DNA of 64,000 nt. Source: Azorinus chamasolen (lineage: Eukaryota > Mollusca > Bivalvia > Cardiida > Solecurtidae). Of this stretch, positions 1 through 10,822 are shown piece after piece. The DNA lies in NCBI GenBank assembly GCA_963576725.1, contig OY755237.1:68011472-68075471 (forward strand), in the 5' to 3' direction. A program made the translations under genes and the position numbers. A model generated the notes under the pieces. It saw only the letters and a list, made by a program, of their open reading frames with translations. It had not been told where the DNA came from and searched no databases. How positions within the stretch are numbered: position 1 is the first letter of the stretch; every line of letters begins with the position of its first letter.

Positions 1-116
1 ACTGTTTGTTACTGTTACTATGTGTTTGAAACAAAAATGAAGAAAATCAAAAAAATGAAAATTTGTAGCAGACGACAAAGTTAGCAGACGACAGAGTTTG
101 GCAGCGAAAGGGTTAA
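1..116 (-). mobile_element. TTAA MITE, family C, cut by window edge
   Basis: Reverse orientation: TCGTCTGC-type interior and end GGCAGCGAAAGGGTTAA are seen; the core lies outside the window. Confidence 0.75.
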
Positions 117-117
117 A

Positions 118-628
118 ATGACATTATGAATCTTAATTGTTATAATAGCAGATGGGAATGTTTGGTCTTGGCAGAAACTGTAGAAGCAGATCTATATTAT
201 ATCCTAAACAACTGCAGGTGGTGGTAGTCTAGTGGTAACGCGCTTGACTATCAGTCCGTAGGTCCGGGGTTCAAATCCCGGTCCCTCCCGGAAATTTCAG
301 AGACGCTTTTTCGTGTCTCCCACCCGCACATTCTCTCCACCCAGGGGTTAAAATGGGTACCTGTTAGGGTCACTCGCCGGTACTGCGGCTGCATGATTGC
401 GCCATATGTTAGCAGTGCTCAATATTGTAGGCCAATGACTCAATGACAAGGGGAATAAATGTACAGTCGGCTGAGCGGTCATACGGACTGAAAGTAGACT
501 ATAACTAGGTATTTTTTTTAAACAAACAGAGCAGACCATAATCAGAAGGCTCCTATAGGAGCCGTCTGATCTGGGTCTACTCTGTTTGCAATGACGTAGA
601 CAGGCGTATTTATGGAGTAAATGGTTAA
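118..628 (+). mobile_element. TTAA MITE, family B, split by the SINE
   Basis: Left interior at 118-211, right part with the core and the end ATGGTTAA at 520-628. The left terminus is lost next to the neighbouring C copy. Confidence 0.8.
212..519 (+). mobile_element. tRNA-derived SINE inserted in a B MITE
   Basis: tRNA-like head with box A (TAGTCTAGTGG, about 225-235) and box B (GGTTCAAATCC, 268-278), a body of about 220 bp and a T-rich tail. It is flanked by the direct repeat AAACAA (206-211 and 520-525). Removing one repeat plus the SINE restores the B core sequence. Family not assigned. Confidence 0.8.
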
Positions 629-692
629 ACTATATACAACAATGTTCAGTAGTTTGTTATTCCTTTAAGCCTTTAGAGAAACCATTGAGCGA

Positions 693-945
693 GAGGCATA
701 ATGTTTGGATCCTGATGAGACGCCCAGTTACTCGGCGCCTCATCTGGATTCCAGTTTTTGCACATGTGTGAGATAGGTCGCGATTAGCAAGCAAAGGTTT
801 GAATCTTACGACGTCACGAACGACGGAACGCGACTCATAACACGGCCTGCTGAAAAGGGTGAATCATTTTCAAACAGTTGGGATCCTGATGAGACGCCGA
901 GTAACTCGGCGTCTCATCAGGATCCAAACTGTTTGACATACCAAT
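693..945. repeat. Two C-type palindromic cores
   Basis: Core remnants at about 700-757 and 872-945. The second is a perfect palindrome and is the one exception I saw to the usual stem mismatch. The sequence between (760-870) is unassigned. Confidence 0.6.
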
Positions 946-1084
946 TGTGTCTTTAGAAGAAACTTTAGGAAAATAATGCAGAAGACAATGAAAAGTACAT
1001 CTACTGAATATGACTCATAACAACAACAGCTATGATTACACCTTGTTTCAGAAGGTAACTCCTAAGCCATGAGTTGTTAGAGAC

Positions 1085-1307
1085 ACGTTTGCATACAGAG
1101 TGGATCCAGATCAGACAGCTCATGTAGGATCACTCGATTAGGGTCTGCTCTGTTTGCTTATGAAGCAATATACATGTAGATGTGATTCTACGTTTTCTAA
1201 AACTTTCCGTTTTCATTTTGTCATTATAATGTTCAAGATATTTATTATTCATACCGTTATTATATCTTGCATGTATATTCATCAATCAAAGAGTTTAAAT
1301 CAACACA
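1085..1307 (-). mobile_element. Degenerate TTAA MITE, family B
   Basis: Decayed core (GATCAGACAGCTC...GGGTCTGCTCTG) followed by the B interior; termini are poor. Confidence 0.5.
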
Positions 1308-1534
1308 TTAATATTGATTCGTTTGAAACGAACAGCCTTGAACATTTAATATATCAGTTTGCTTAGTCCCTATATACCTGGGTGAATAAGCACTAACTGC
1401 ATTATAGTTATAAGGCATCCTTTATCTGAGAGAGACGAACCTTTCACGCAGTTACACACGTTGTATAGCTCCAGATCAGTCGATTTCTCTAGGAACCGTC
1501 TGATCAGGGTCTGCTCTGTTAACCCGTGGAAGTA

Positions 1535-1725
1535 CAGTAGAGCCCCTCTAATGCGACCACTTAATGAATAAACATGGCTGTCTTTATAAGCAGCTGGTTG
1601 CTTAATGCAGTATAAAAGTAATGCATAGCTTTTTGCATTACTTTTGTCCTGCATTAAGCTACCACCTACATCTAGCACCCAGAATAATACCTCTTTTAGG
1701 TGGTCGCATTAGCGGGGTTTAACTG
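1535..1725. mobile_element. TA MITE, family P2
   Basis: Ends CAGTAGAGCCCCTCTAATGC and its complement, with TA on both sides. The interior carries the GCATTAAGCTACCACCT block typical of the P families. Ends and target fit Tc1/mariner-pogo elements. Confidence 0.8.
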
Positions 1726-2060
1726 TAAATCAATATTCTGATTCTATAATTTAATTTCTTATCAAAGGCTTAACATAACGTGTTCATATACTATTATAAA
1801 ATTCTGCTAATGAATATTTATGATGACTGTATGTCTTCAATGAATATTCATGATATAAAGAGTTAACTATATTAATCAACAACTCTCTTAAAATTGAATA
1901 TCATATCGTGAAAGGACCATGTGTCAGCCCATAAAGAAAGTGTATGTTAGTTTAATCTGTATTCTGCTGAGATTTGGCATACACACCAATGAGCCGGAAA
2001 TTGCTACCAGTTTACAAATATTGAAATCAGTTATTGATACCAAATCAAATAAAATACTGT

Positions 2061-2280
2061 TTAACCATTTCGCTTCCAAATATTGTCATCTGTAAACTTT
2101 GTCGTCTGCTACAATCTTCGTTTTATTGCCTCCCTTTTTTCTTTTCGAAAACATTACAACAGTAACAAACAGTTTGGATCCTGATGAGATGCCGAGATGC
2201 CGAGTTACTCGGCATCTCATCTGGATCCAAACTATTTGCCTAGATAATCACAGATGCGACATTGGCATTGAAATGGTCAA
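2061..2280 (+). mobile_element. TTAA MITE, family C
   Basis: Starts TTAACCATTTCGCTTCCA, palindromic core at about 2170-2237 (duplicated ATGCCGAG), ends near GGTCAA. Slightly decayed. Confidence 0.75.
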
Positions 2281-3152
2281 TGTACGTACAGGAAACCCTT
2301 TCCGTTTCTTTCCTAAATACTCAGGGATACAAAGGGCAGTTAAAATGACCCACATATTTTTCAGTTCATTTACTTTTCAATTTCAATAGCTTTTGTTACG
2401 ATTTAGTGGAATACTGATATTGGTCATTCAGTACAGTAACTGCCTTTGCTATTCGGACACCCAGTTCCCTCATTTCCACCCGTTTGTTAAGCTAAATACA
2501 TGTAATTTAATTTGACATTTATTTACATTGGACTATAAGTGTGGCAAATAGTGTTGATCCAGATGATTAGCAGCAATTTCATTTGTGTCTGCATTTCCCC
2601 CAAAGTTATCTGCCCGAATTATTGGGGTAACTAGGATACATTGCATGCTCGGTGGCATTATAGTTATTGTTTCAAGTGACACGTGTATATCTGAGCATCT
2701 CCGTGATAAATGGTTGACAGCCAAAGTACCGGATAAAATTGAAGTCATTAATTTACTTTATCATCTGTTGCAACAACCTGTTCGTTTGGATCGATTAAAG
2801 CTGTTTCATCAATTGTACCAGTAAGAACTAAAGATACACCGCTTAGTTCATTTTTATCACATTGAAATGAAGTTTCATGAAGATTATATATTGTGAGTGC
2901 CTGGCCACGTGCTCAGATGGATTACTTCGCGCTTTAACATTACACAAAGTACCAATTGTGATGTCTTTATGGTTTATATAGAAGAATAAAATAAATTCAA
3001 CGGCTCCGGGTAAGGTATAGGAAAATAAAAAGACAATACTTCTATATTTCTTGTGACCTCTCGATAGAATATCTCCTCTCTGATGCGATTCTATGAGTGG
3101 GTCGCAAGATAGGAGTTTTTGCTAAGCAATAAAAATAAAATACATCGTAAAT
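2281..3152. other. Unassigned intergenic stretch
   Basis: No credible gene or complete element. Short open frames on both strands lack homology that I recognise. Confidence 0.4.
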
Positions 3153-3343
3153 CAGAGCTACAGATAAATGTGGATACCCAAATACTAAAATCGTCATTTC
3201 TCCACCAAACCTTATATTGTGACCATTCTTTAGAAACGTCTCGAAGAGGACATTCTAAAAATGGTCACAGTATATGGTTCGGTGGAAAAATAAAGAAGTT
3301 ATTTCTGAAAATGATTCATTTACACTTCTTATCTGGAGCTCTG
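3153..3343 (+). mobile_element. MITE, family G
   Basis: Ends CAGAGCTACAGATAAATG and ATCTGGAGCTCTG; core palindrome TTGTGACCATTCTTTAGAA...TTCTAAAAATGGTCACA. Ends resemble hAT elements but no clear target duplication is visible here. Confidence 0.65.
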
Positions 3344-3611
3344 TATAACAATTACATGAAGTTTTACAAAATACAAACTGCATCTCTGAATTCTTACATA
3401 CTACATGTATTAGAAATTTAGAATCGCTGGACCACATAAGGATGTCAACAGAACTTTTGTGCAAATGTCGTACATTCGTCGACACAGAAACACCTATCAA
3501 CTGTATAATTACAATATTAAGTACAACTACTTAACATTCATTTCACACTGTTAAAGTGGGACTCATATTAATATTATATTTGTGTAAAAATCCACATCAA
3601 CTTCATAAACA

Positions 3612-6303
3612 ATGCCATACATAAGAAATACGGGTATGAATTCAATGAGCGAATTGTTCGCAATGAAGAAGAACATGGCGTTCCAGGCAAAACTTGACCA
3701 CAAGATGTCATCGATGACCAAAGACTTCTACCACAGAAAGTTTAACCTGAACCAAGACATCAAGAAGATCTTTGATGACATGACGAAAATACAATCCTCA
3801 ACAGGATATTCTCTGGAAACGGTAAGCAAAATGAAACCTCGTACCTCTATAACAACCACATAACTAATAAACATTGGGCACCAGAGCTACAGTTAACCCT
3901 TCTCTTGCTGAATTTTAAAATAACTTCTCCTTCTTTACCCATGCCCTGTTGTATAATTACATATATCTTCACTGTGTACAAGTATATCGCTGTGCAATCA
4001 CTGCTGTGGAGTGCACTGGTTGCACAATCAACTTGTAAATAGTGCAGACCCTGATGAGACAGCTCCTGCAGGAGCTGTCTCAACTGGGTCTTCACTATTT
4101 ACAGGTAGGTATATTGACGTGAATAGCAAGCGAAGAGTTAAGGTGTGTACCCAAATACTAAAATCGTCATATCTCCACCAAGCCCTATACTATGACCATT
4201 CTATGGCCACAGTAAAAGGTTTAGTGGAGAAATAATGGAGTTATTCTTGAAAATGTTTATATTTACACATCTTATCTGGACCTTTGGGCTTATAAGAAAC
4301 AGGTGGTAACTAAATGCAAATCGTATAAAATGATGTAGAAAGTTCACAATGGAGCTTCATGCACAACTTTCGCTCGACAGTAACATTGTACATCATGAAT
4401 AGGCACGTAAGAAATAATATTATCATGAATATTGATTACAATAATTGTTATAATGACACATAAAAACGGGAATGTTTGGCAATGACAAACATGCAATATC
4501 AGATGTATAATATATCATCAGCAAACAGAGCAGACCCTGCAAAACATTAGTTAGAGGAGCACACTATCACGTGATATTGTGCAGTAGAACCTGTCTTAAA
4601 TGGCTAACTAAAAGAAGTCTAGTTATGGGTATGTAAGACAGGTGATAGCTTAATCAACACGTTTCTAATTTGGACAATTTCTCAAGTTGGCGGCTTGATG
4701 CAGATCTAAAGTAATGCTGAAAGCTCCTGCATTAAGCCGTCACGTGTGATTTTAGTGATACCTTTTAGAACAATTCTGTATATTAAATTTTGGAAGGACA
4801 TAACTTTTACTTCGAGTTATCAGGAAGTTCGAGTTATCTGAGTTCGAGATATCGAAGTTCAACTGTATATGTATATTAATATCATTGTAGGAAAAAACAG
4901 TCACTACACATAAACCTACCCGACGAATGTCGTACGCTCAGAAGGTATACCTCCCCCCTATCGGAGTACGACTGGTCAAAAAGTATGTTGGGATAGATAT
5001 GAAGATAGGCAAATCGTTCTCGGATCAAGAATCCATGAGGAAAGGTAATGAAGTTACTGAGACTGAGAGTGGTCTACCTGATGTAAGCAGATCCATCCGA
5101 CGTATACTTCTTCAGAAACCTCTCCGGATAAAACTTTCCAACCCTGTTGACGAAATCCAGTTACCCAGCGTAGAAGTATGGGAATCGCGCGGTAATTCTG
5201 CCGTCATGAACAATGTTAGCAACAATCAAAATATAATTGTAGACGAAATAGCTGATGAAATATGCGGAACTGACGCAAAGCAGGAAGGCAGCTCAGAAAA
5301 CGCAAATCCTGAAGAAAGTAACGGAAGTGTAAAGTTGATGTATGTCACCAGTGAACGTCGTTCGAGTCGTTCAACATTTAGAAAACGTGCTTCGGCAAGA
5401 CTTACATCACAATCAAGTTTTCTCAGCGATTACAACATGGGGATGGTTAATTCAAAGGGAGAGAGGAATAAGAGACCAATGACACTGGAACCTGGAAAAT
5501 TCTTGTTAGATTACGGAGACGGAAAATTGCACAGTACTATGGAGATACCTAAAGTGAAGGATTGCTCGAGACCATGGTGCAATACAAGTTGTAAAACATG
5601 TAGAAATCGCACATATAGCAGACCTTGCTTTGTACTCGTACCTGCTGGAAGCGAAAAGCAAAGTATGATTCTACTTCAACGGCACCTTGCGTCGAAAGGG
5701 AACACTGCGAATAGAACATCATGTAAAGGTGTCGTAAGTGAAGCTACGGAAACTTCTGATGAGGCAAAGCCTGAAGATAATAAAGTGACAGATGTAATAG
5801 GAGCCAGTCTTGAAACCAAAGAAGAAAACGAAACTTGTGATGATGGTGAATACGAACAATTCAGTGATAGTGAATATGATGAAGAAGAGGAAAAGGAATT
5901 GTCGGATGAAATCGCAAAGCTATTACATATTAGAAAGGATGTGCAGAAACGAGGTTATGATAAAGATAGACTGGAAGATTTAGCACAACCGAGAGGTGGG
6001 CCGCCGGCCGAGGTGCGCTTTTCTAAAACGTCACTGAAGAGGAAACAAAAGCAGTTAACAGAAAAGGCTCGCACACAACAACTTTCTGAAATGGAGAAAG
6101 AAAACCTCCACTTGATTCAGGGAAAGGTGTCGGTGTTTCTCGCACTGATGAATCAGTACGAATCAACAAGCGTGCCAAAAATGGTACACCTGCCTATCCG
6201 CGAAGATGTCCACATACCTCCTCGGCAAAGGCCGAGGGTCAATGTGCAAAGGCGAAAACATGTTACATTTGGAGATAAGGCGAAACGTCGACCACTTTCG
6301 TAG
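3612..6303 (+). CDS. Two-exon gene, 540-residue disordered protein of unknown function
   Basis: I do not recognise the family. Exon 1 is 3612-3821: ATG with an in-frame TAA 6 nt upstream, 70 codons, donor GTAAGC at 3822. Exon 2 is 4891-6303: acceptor TAG at 4888-4890, phase 0 on both sides, stop TAG. The alternative acceptor at 4900 would break the frame. The product is 540 residues and mostly low in hydrophobic residues. A Cys cluster (C295, C300, C304, C307, C316, containing WCNTSCKTC) could bind zinc. An acidic run lies at about 386-410. A Lys/Glu-rich segment around 440-480 could be helical. The C terminus is basic and carries KHVTF at 526-530, which fits the RVxF PP1-docking pattern. Intron 1 holds three or more MITEs, one ending about 22 bp before the acceptor. 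I saw no poly(A) signal close to the stop. Function is unassigned; the gene model is good. Confidence 0.75.
3882..4286 (+). mobile_element. MITE, family G, carrying a nested E MITE
   Basis: CAGAGCTACAG at the left and the G core and right arm at 4142-4286; the E element sits in the left terminal repeat. Lies in intron 1 of the 540-residue protein gene. Confidence 0.65.
3893..4141 (+). mobile_element. TTAA MITE, family E
   Basis: TTAACCCTTCTCTTGCT...AGCAAGCGAAGAGTTAA with the core CAGCTCCTGCAGGAGCTG. Full-length (249 bp), intronic. Confidence 0.85.
4395..4540 (+). mobile_element. Truncated TTAA MITE, family B
   Basis: B left interior (AAGAAATAATATTATCATGAATATT) up to AGCAAACAGAGCAGACCCTG; right half missing. 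Intronic. Confidence 0.55.
4582..4866. mobile_element. TA MITE, mixed P3/P5
   Basis: Left end CAGTAGAACCTGTCTTAAAT is P3; right end ATATCGAAGTTCAACTGTA is P5. It ends about 22 bp before the exon 2 acceptor. Confidence 0.6.
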
Positions 6304-6370
6304 ATTATATGTACTTGCAGACTGCCATGCATGTTTTAGAAATTTCATTACAACACCAAACAAACAAATT

Positions 6371-6675
6371 ACAGTAGAATCTGTTTTAAGCTGCCATCAA
6401 AAAGAAGTCTAAGATAGGCCTGTTAGACAGATGGTAGCTTTATGCAGGTCAAAAGGTCAATGTCACAGTACGAACACATTGAAAACAAAAAATACTCGTG
6501 AACATAATACAGAACTAACCGTAGCACACAACATCGTTAAAACTTTCGCGGGTTTCGTCATGATGAGATGTAGGATATTCAAGTTCAAAAGTCAAGGAGG
6601 CAGATCTTAAAAACTATCTATAAATCCTAGAACTAGATTTATTTTGGACGATCACTGTAGCCAGGTTCTACTGTA
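6371..6675. mobile_element. TA MITE, family P3, decayed
   Basis: ACAGTAGAATCTGTTTTAAG at the left and CCAGGTTCTACTGTA at the right; the centre is not the usual palindrome. Confidence 0.55.
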
Positions 6676-6789
6676 TTTGAACGTGTTACAAGTCTTTAAG
6701 CTAATAGTATCTCGTAGCTTATAGTGCGATATAGTGTGTCGTAAATTCATTTAGTTAAATGCAGTCTCAATCTTCAAAGTATAAACTAT

Positions 6790-6953
6790 TTTCCTTTAAA
6801 TTATCATACAATGGTGTCTTTTATCACAAAGTAAACAAATGAATCAGCCATGATCCTGTCACAGTGAATAAGTGAGAAGGAACCACATCGAATAAGTTAA
6901 ATAATTTCATTAAATATTAATGTATGTAAAATGCGTCTGCAGTATTGACATGT
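6790..6953 (+). repeat. Inverted duplication, arm 1
   Basis: Reverse complement of 10668-10821 with about 95% identity by eye. Not a known MITE; no terminal repeats seen. Confidence 0.8.
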
Positions 6954-7046
6954 TTAAACCTAGCTATTTTAGGAGCAAACTGTACGCCATAGGATTAGTC
7001 TGTAGAATACGCTGTTACCAAGCTTTCAGGCTCACCGCTGTAAAAG

Positions 7047-7170
7047 TCTCTGTCTCTGCCCCTGTATGTCTCTGTGTCATTCTGCCTTTCTCCGCCTGTC
7101 CTTGTCTCTCTGTCTCTCCGTGTATCTGTGTCTATCTGTGTCTCTGTGTGTCTGTCTGTCTCTCATTGTG
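7047..7170 (+). repeat. CTGTCTCT-type pyrimidine-rich simple repeat
   Basis: Irregular runs of TCTCTGTGTC / CTGTCTGT. Several overlapping open frames here are artefacts of this repeat. Confidence 0.8.
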
Positions 7171-7443
7171 TTCATAGTACGCCGTGTGAAAAGGTGTTGT
7201 ATTTCATTACATCATTTGCATCCAAAGTGTGCATACACCCAGATGTGAAACATTTATGAATTGCGTCGCGATGAGGTACACGCGTACTATCAGTGCATCT
7301 CATTACGTACATCACTCTCTGCTACGGCCACTAAAAATATATCTAACTCTTTTTTTATAGCCAGAAATAGCGGAATGCAGAACGACAGTTATAATTATGC
7401 AGATGGTCTTTGTGAGAGCGTCTGTTATTACATTCGCTCTGCA

Positions 7444-7669
7444 TTAACCCTTCGCTTGCTGAATTTTGAAATACATTTCTCCTTCTTTACCCATGTCCTG
7501 TTGTATAATAACATATATCTTCACTGTGTACAAGTATTTCGCTGTGCAATCACTGCTGTGGAGTGCACTGGTAGCACAATCAACTTGTAAATAGTGAAGA
7601 CCCTGATGAGACAGCTCCTGCACTATTTACAGATAGGTATATTGACGTGAATAGCAAGCGAAGGGTTAA
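7444..7669 (+). mobile_element. TTAA MITE, family E, with core deletion
   Basis: TTAACCCTTCGCTTGCT...AGCAAGCGAAGGGTTAA. The right arm of the core is deleted, joining CAGCTCCTG directly to CACTATTTAC. Confidence 0.85.
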
Positions 7670-7847
7670 TCGATTCGTAACCAGCTGTCGTATTAGAGAC
7701 CTTTATCAGATCAAGATATCTGGTCAGGGTCAACACTGTATGCAAAGTGAGGTATGTAGGTACCTCGTTTATCCTTTATTTTTTCTTGACTTACTGTGTT
7801 AACTTAGTAGTTAATTGTGGTGTGATCTATCAAAGACATATTGTCTT

Positions 7848-8095
7848 TTAACTCTTTCGGCGCCAAATTTCTAATAGTCGTCTGCAATCCAATTTTTGTT
7901 AAAGCTTTCATTAAAATAAGGAAATGAGATAAATAAAAGCAAATTTCAAAAGAATAAAGCACAGATATAGAAATACAGATTGGGACAAAAAGTGAAGTCC
8001 CTGATCAGACGCCGCCTTGAAAAGGCGGTGTCTGATCTGGGACTGCACTATTTGTCGTGGTGCATTTATGCGACATTAGGCGGTGAAAGAGTTAA
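7848..8095 (+). mobile_element. TTAA MITE, family H
   Basis: TTAACTCTTTCGGCGCC...GGCGGTGAAAGAGTTAA. Core CCCTGATCAGACGCCGCC / GGCGGTGTCTGATCTGGG, with the same unpaired stem position as the other TTAA families. Confidence 0.8.
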
Positions 8096-8167
8096 TAGGT
8101 CTTTGGATCTATTTGTAAATAACTGCGATCCAGATCAGTATTCGGGTAACACGGGTCTGATCAGGAT

Positions 8168-8659
8168 TTAACCCTTTACTTCATATAAACTCTTTTCCAC
8201 GTCTTTGCAAACAGAATAGACCCGGATCAGACGGTTCCTACAGGATCCGTCTGATCTGGGTCTATTCTGTTTACATATAGAATTATAATAGATCTGACTC
8301 TACAGTGTCTATCTATATCAAAACTTATTGTGTACTTGTATATACATGTACATTGTATGTCATTAACCCTTTCGCTGCCAAATTCTGTCGTAAGTTAACT
8401 TTATCGTCTGCTACAAATTTTATGCTTTTTTTTGTTATTTTCTTCAGTTTTGTTTCAAATAAATAGTAACAGCAACAAACAGTTTGGATCCTGATGAGAC
8501 GCCGAGTTACTCGGCGTCTCATCTGGATCCAAACTGTTTGCATAGGTAATCACAGATCCGGCATTGGCAGCGAAAGGGTTAAAACAATTTCAGCTACATG
8601 TAATTAGTATGCATGACGTCATTATTTCTTCAATAAATATTAAATAGAGAAATGGTTAA
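8168..8659 (-). mobile_element. TTAA MITE, family A2/B, split by a nested C
   Basis: Right end and core at 8168-8362; remainder with TAATTAGTATGCATGACGTC and AATGGTTAA at 8583-8659. The C element interrupts it. Confidence 0.75.
8363..8582 (+). mobile_element. TTAA MITE, family C
   Basis: Full-length: TTAACCCTTTCGCTGCCA...GGCAGCGAAAGGGTTAA with the core GATGAGACGCCGAG / CTCGGCGTCTCATC. Confidence 0.9.
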
Positions 8660-8774
8660 ACTGTTTGGCAGTCATTGAAGCTGCTAGACAGTCGGCAGGT
8701 AGTTGGCAAGAATTTGGATGAAGATGGCTGAAATTGACCCTTACCCCCTGTGGAAAAAAAATGTCTGCTACTAC

Positions 8775-9063
8775 TTCAATCAAGCTTTGAGAAACTATTG
8801 ACTGAGTGTCAAACGGCATAGATCCTGACGAGATGCCGAGTTTGCTCGGCGTCTTATTTGAATCCAGACTGTTTGCAAATGCAGATCAAGTCAAGAATAG
8901 CGGGATAATTGCCAAGTGTGGCAGACGATATATATTGCATACGACAATACCCTAGAGTTACACCTTTACTGCATATATACGCCTTTTTCGAGTTTGCAAA
9001 CAGATGTAGATCCAAATGAGACAGATCATGTAGAGGCTGTTTGATTAGGGTCTGCTCTGTTTG
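8775..9063. repeat. I-type core (8775-8890) and half of a B element (8955-9063)
   Basis: Fragment with GTGTCAAACGGCATAGATCC...CAGACTGTTTGC, then a degenerate B right arm and core. No intact ends. Confidence 0.5.
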
Positions 9064-9314
9064 TTAACCCTTTCCTCCCATGTAAACGTGTTTTCACTCA
9101 ACTGCAAACAGAGTAGACCCAGATCAGACGGCTCCTATAGGAGCCGTCTGATCAGGGTATACTCTGTTTGCTTTTGACACAATATAGATTTGATTCTACA
9201 GTTTTTATCAAAGCAAAAAATTGGTTTGAAAAGTTGACATTTTAAAATTTCAGCTTATAAAATATTCATGATGCCATTATTTCTTACATGACTACTGAAC
9301 AGGGAAAGGGTTAA
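9064..9314 (-). mobile_element. TTAA MITE, family A2
   Basis: Full-length representative: TTAACCCTTTCCTCCCATG, core with GGCTCCTATAGGAGCC, CAAAGCAAAAAATT interior, end GAACAGGGAAAGGGTTAA. Confidence 0.9.
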
Positions 9315-9371
9315 TATGTTATATATTTGATTCTCCCTTGATATGTAAATCCGCTGCCTTAGTTTGCCTCT

Positions 9372-9586
9372 TTAACCCTTTCGCTGCCAAACTCTGTCGT
9401 CTGCTAACTTTGTCGTCTGCTACAAATTTTCAATTTTTTGATTTTCTTCATTTTTGTTTCAAAAACATAGTAACAGTAACAAACAGTTTGGATCCTGATG
9501 AGACGCCGAGTTACTCGGCGTCTCATCTGGATCCAAACTGTTTGCATGGGTAATCACAGATCCGGCATTGGCAGCGAAAGGGTTAA
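9372..9586 (+). mobile_element. TTAA MITE, family C, representative copy
   Basis: 215 bp, intact TIRs TTAACCCTTTCGCTGCCA / TGGCAGCGAAAGGGTTAA, core flanked by AAACAGTTTGGATCC. Confidence 0.92.
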
Positions 9587-9825
9587 TACGAATTATATAA
9601 ATTAATAACAATAAAATGCGTCGCATGTAAAACTAAATTTGAGACATATAAACCACCGATATACTGCTGGAAATCTTCAGATACGCAATGGTTTCCCCCT
9701 AAGTATTAGGTTTTATAATTACATTTAAAGTCGAAGTAATAATGTTTTAACATGCTTATAAGTTTCTTGAATATCTTTTACTGAATTCGTTTAGTTTGTA
9801 ACATCAAACTCAGTTGTCTGTCTTT

Positions 9826-10089
9826 TTACCCTTTCCTTCATATAAACGCCTTTTCACGCCTTTGCAAACAGGGTAGACCCAGATCAGACGGCTCCTATAG
9901 GAGCCGTCTGATCAGGCTCTGCTCTGTTTGCTAATGAAATTTGATAACTCTGTTTCTTTACTTTTTAAAATGGCTACAGTGCACCATCTTCCATATTTCA
10001 TTATAACTATTTTGTCCATGAATATTCAGTAGGTATCGAAATTTGGGGGGGGGGGGGGGGGGGTAAACATAGAACAAGGAAATGGTTAA
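9826..10089 (-). mobile_element. TTAA MITE, family A, with poly-G tract
   Basis: A in reverse; its left arm contains a run of 19 G (10045-10063). Ends near AAGGAAATGGTTAA. Confidence 0.85.
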
Positions 10090-10144
10090 ATCCAGAATAG
10101 ATGTCTGGTTCTGTTGTACATCTGATTGTTCTGTTTCATTACAT

Positions 10145-10380
10145 TTAACCCTTGTCCTGGCGCGCGAGCAAAAAAAACCCATGTCTGCTCAGGCACTGTC
10201 TGGTCTATGACATTTTTGTCATTTCCGAATCCTTCAAAGTTTTGAGAAACTATCGACCGTGCGTCAAACAGCTAGGATCCTGACGAGGCACCGAGTTACT
10301 CTAGGTTTCATCTGGATCCAGTCTGTTTGCAATTCACAGATCGCGATCGACATGATAAGGGCAAAAGATGTTTCCTCATT
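10145..10380 (+). mobile_element. TTAA element, family I
   Basis: Starts TTAACCCTTGTCCTGGC; core region GATCCTGACGAGGCACCGAG...CATCTGGATCC. Right end uncertain. Confidence 0.55.
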
Positions 10381-10667
10381 AACCCTTTCCCTATTCTATA
10401 TCTATTCCAAATTTCAATTCCTACTGAATATTCATGGACAAAATAGTTATATAATCAAATATAAAAGGAGGAGCATTGCAGCCGTTTTAGAAGACAAAGA
10501 AACAGATCTATTAAATTTCATTAGCAAACAAAGCAAACCCTGATCAGACGGCTCCTATAGGAATGGTTACAATGTTCCACCTTTGATATTTCACTATAAC
10601 TTTTTTGTCCAAGAATATTCAATAGGTATTGAAATTTTGAATAAACATAGAACAGGGAAAGGGTTAA
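10379..10667. mobile_element. Double-left-end A element
   Basis: An A left half runs to GGCTCCTATAGGA, then an inverted second A left half (ACAATGTTCCACC...GAACAGGGAAAGGGTTAA). Both termini are left ends, so it is an inverted-repeat derivative of A. Confidence 0.85.
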
Positions 10668-10821
10668 ATATGTCAATACTGCAAGACGCATTTTACATAC
10701 ATTAATATTTAATGAAATTATTTAACTTATTCGATGTGGTTCCTTCTCACCTATCCACTGTGACATAATCATGGCTGATACATTTGTTTACTTTGTGATA
10801 AAAGACACCATTATTTGATAC
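10668..10821 (-). repeat. Inverted duplication, arm 2
   Basis: Partner of 6790-6953. It starts directly after the TTAA of one A element and ends next to the TTAA of another. Confidence 0.8.
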
Positions 10822-10822
10822 T

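Noticed and set aside
219..290. A genuine tRNA gene
   Set aside because: tRNA-like boxes are present, but the acceptor stem does not pair properly and the unit has a long body, T tail and target duplication, so it is a SINE.
4891..4910. Exon 2 of gene 1 starting at 4901 (after CAG)
   Set aside because: Exon 1 ends in phase 0 and only a start at 4891 keeps the long frame open.
7066..7259. Three overlapping Ser/Leu/Cys/Val-rich frames
   Set aside because: Compositional artefacts of the CTGTCTCT simple repeat.
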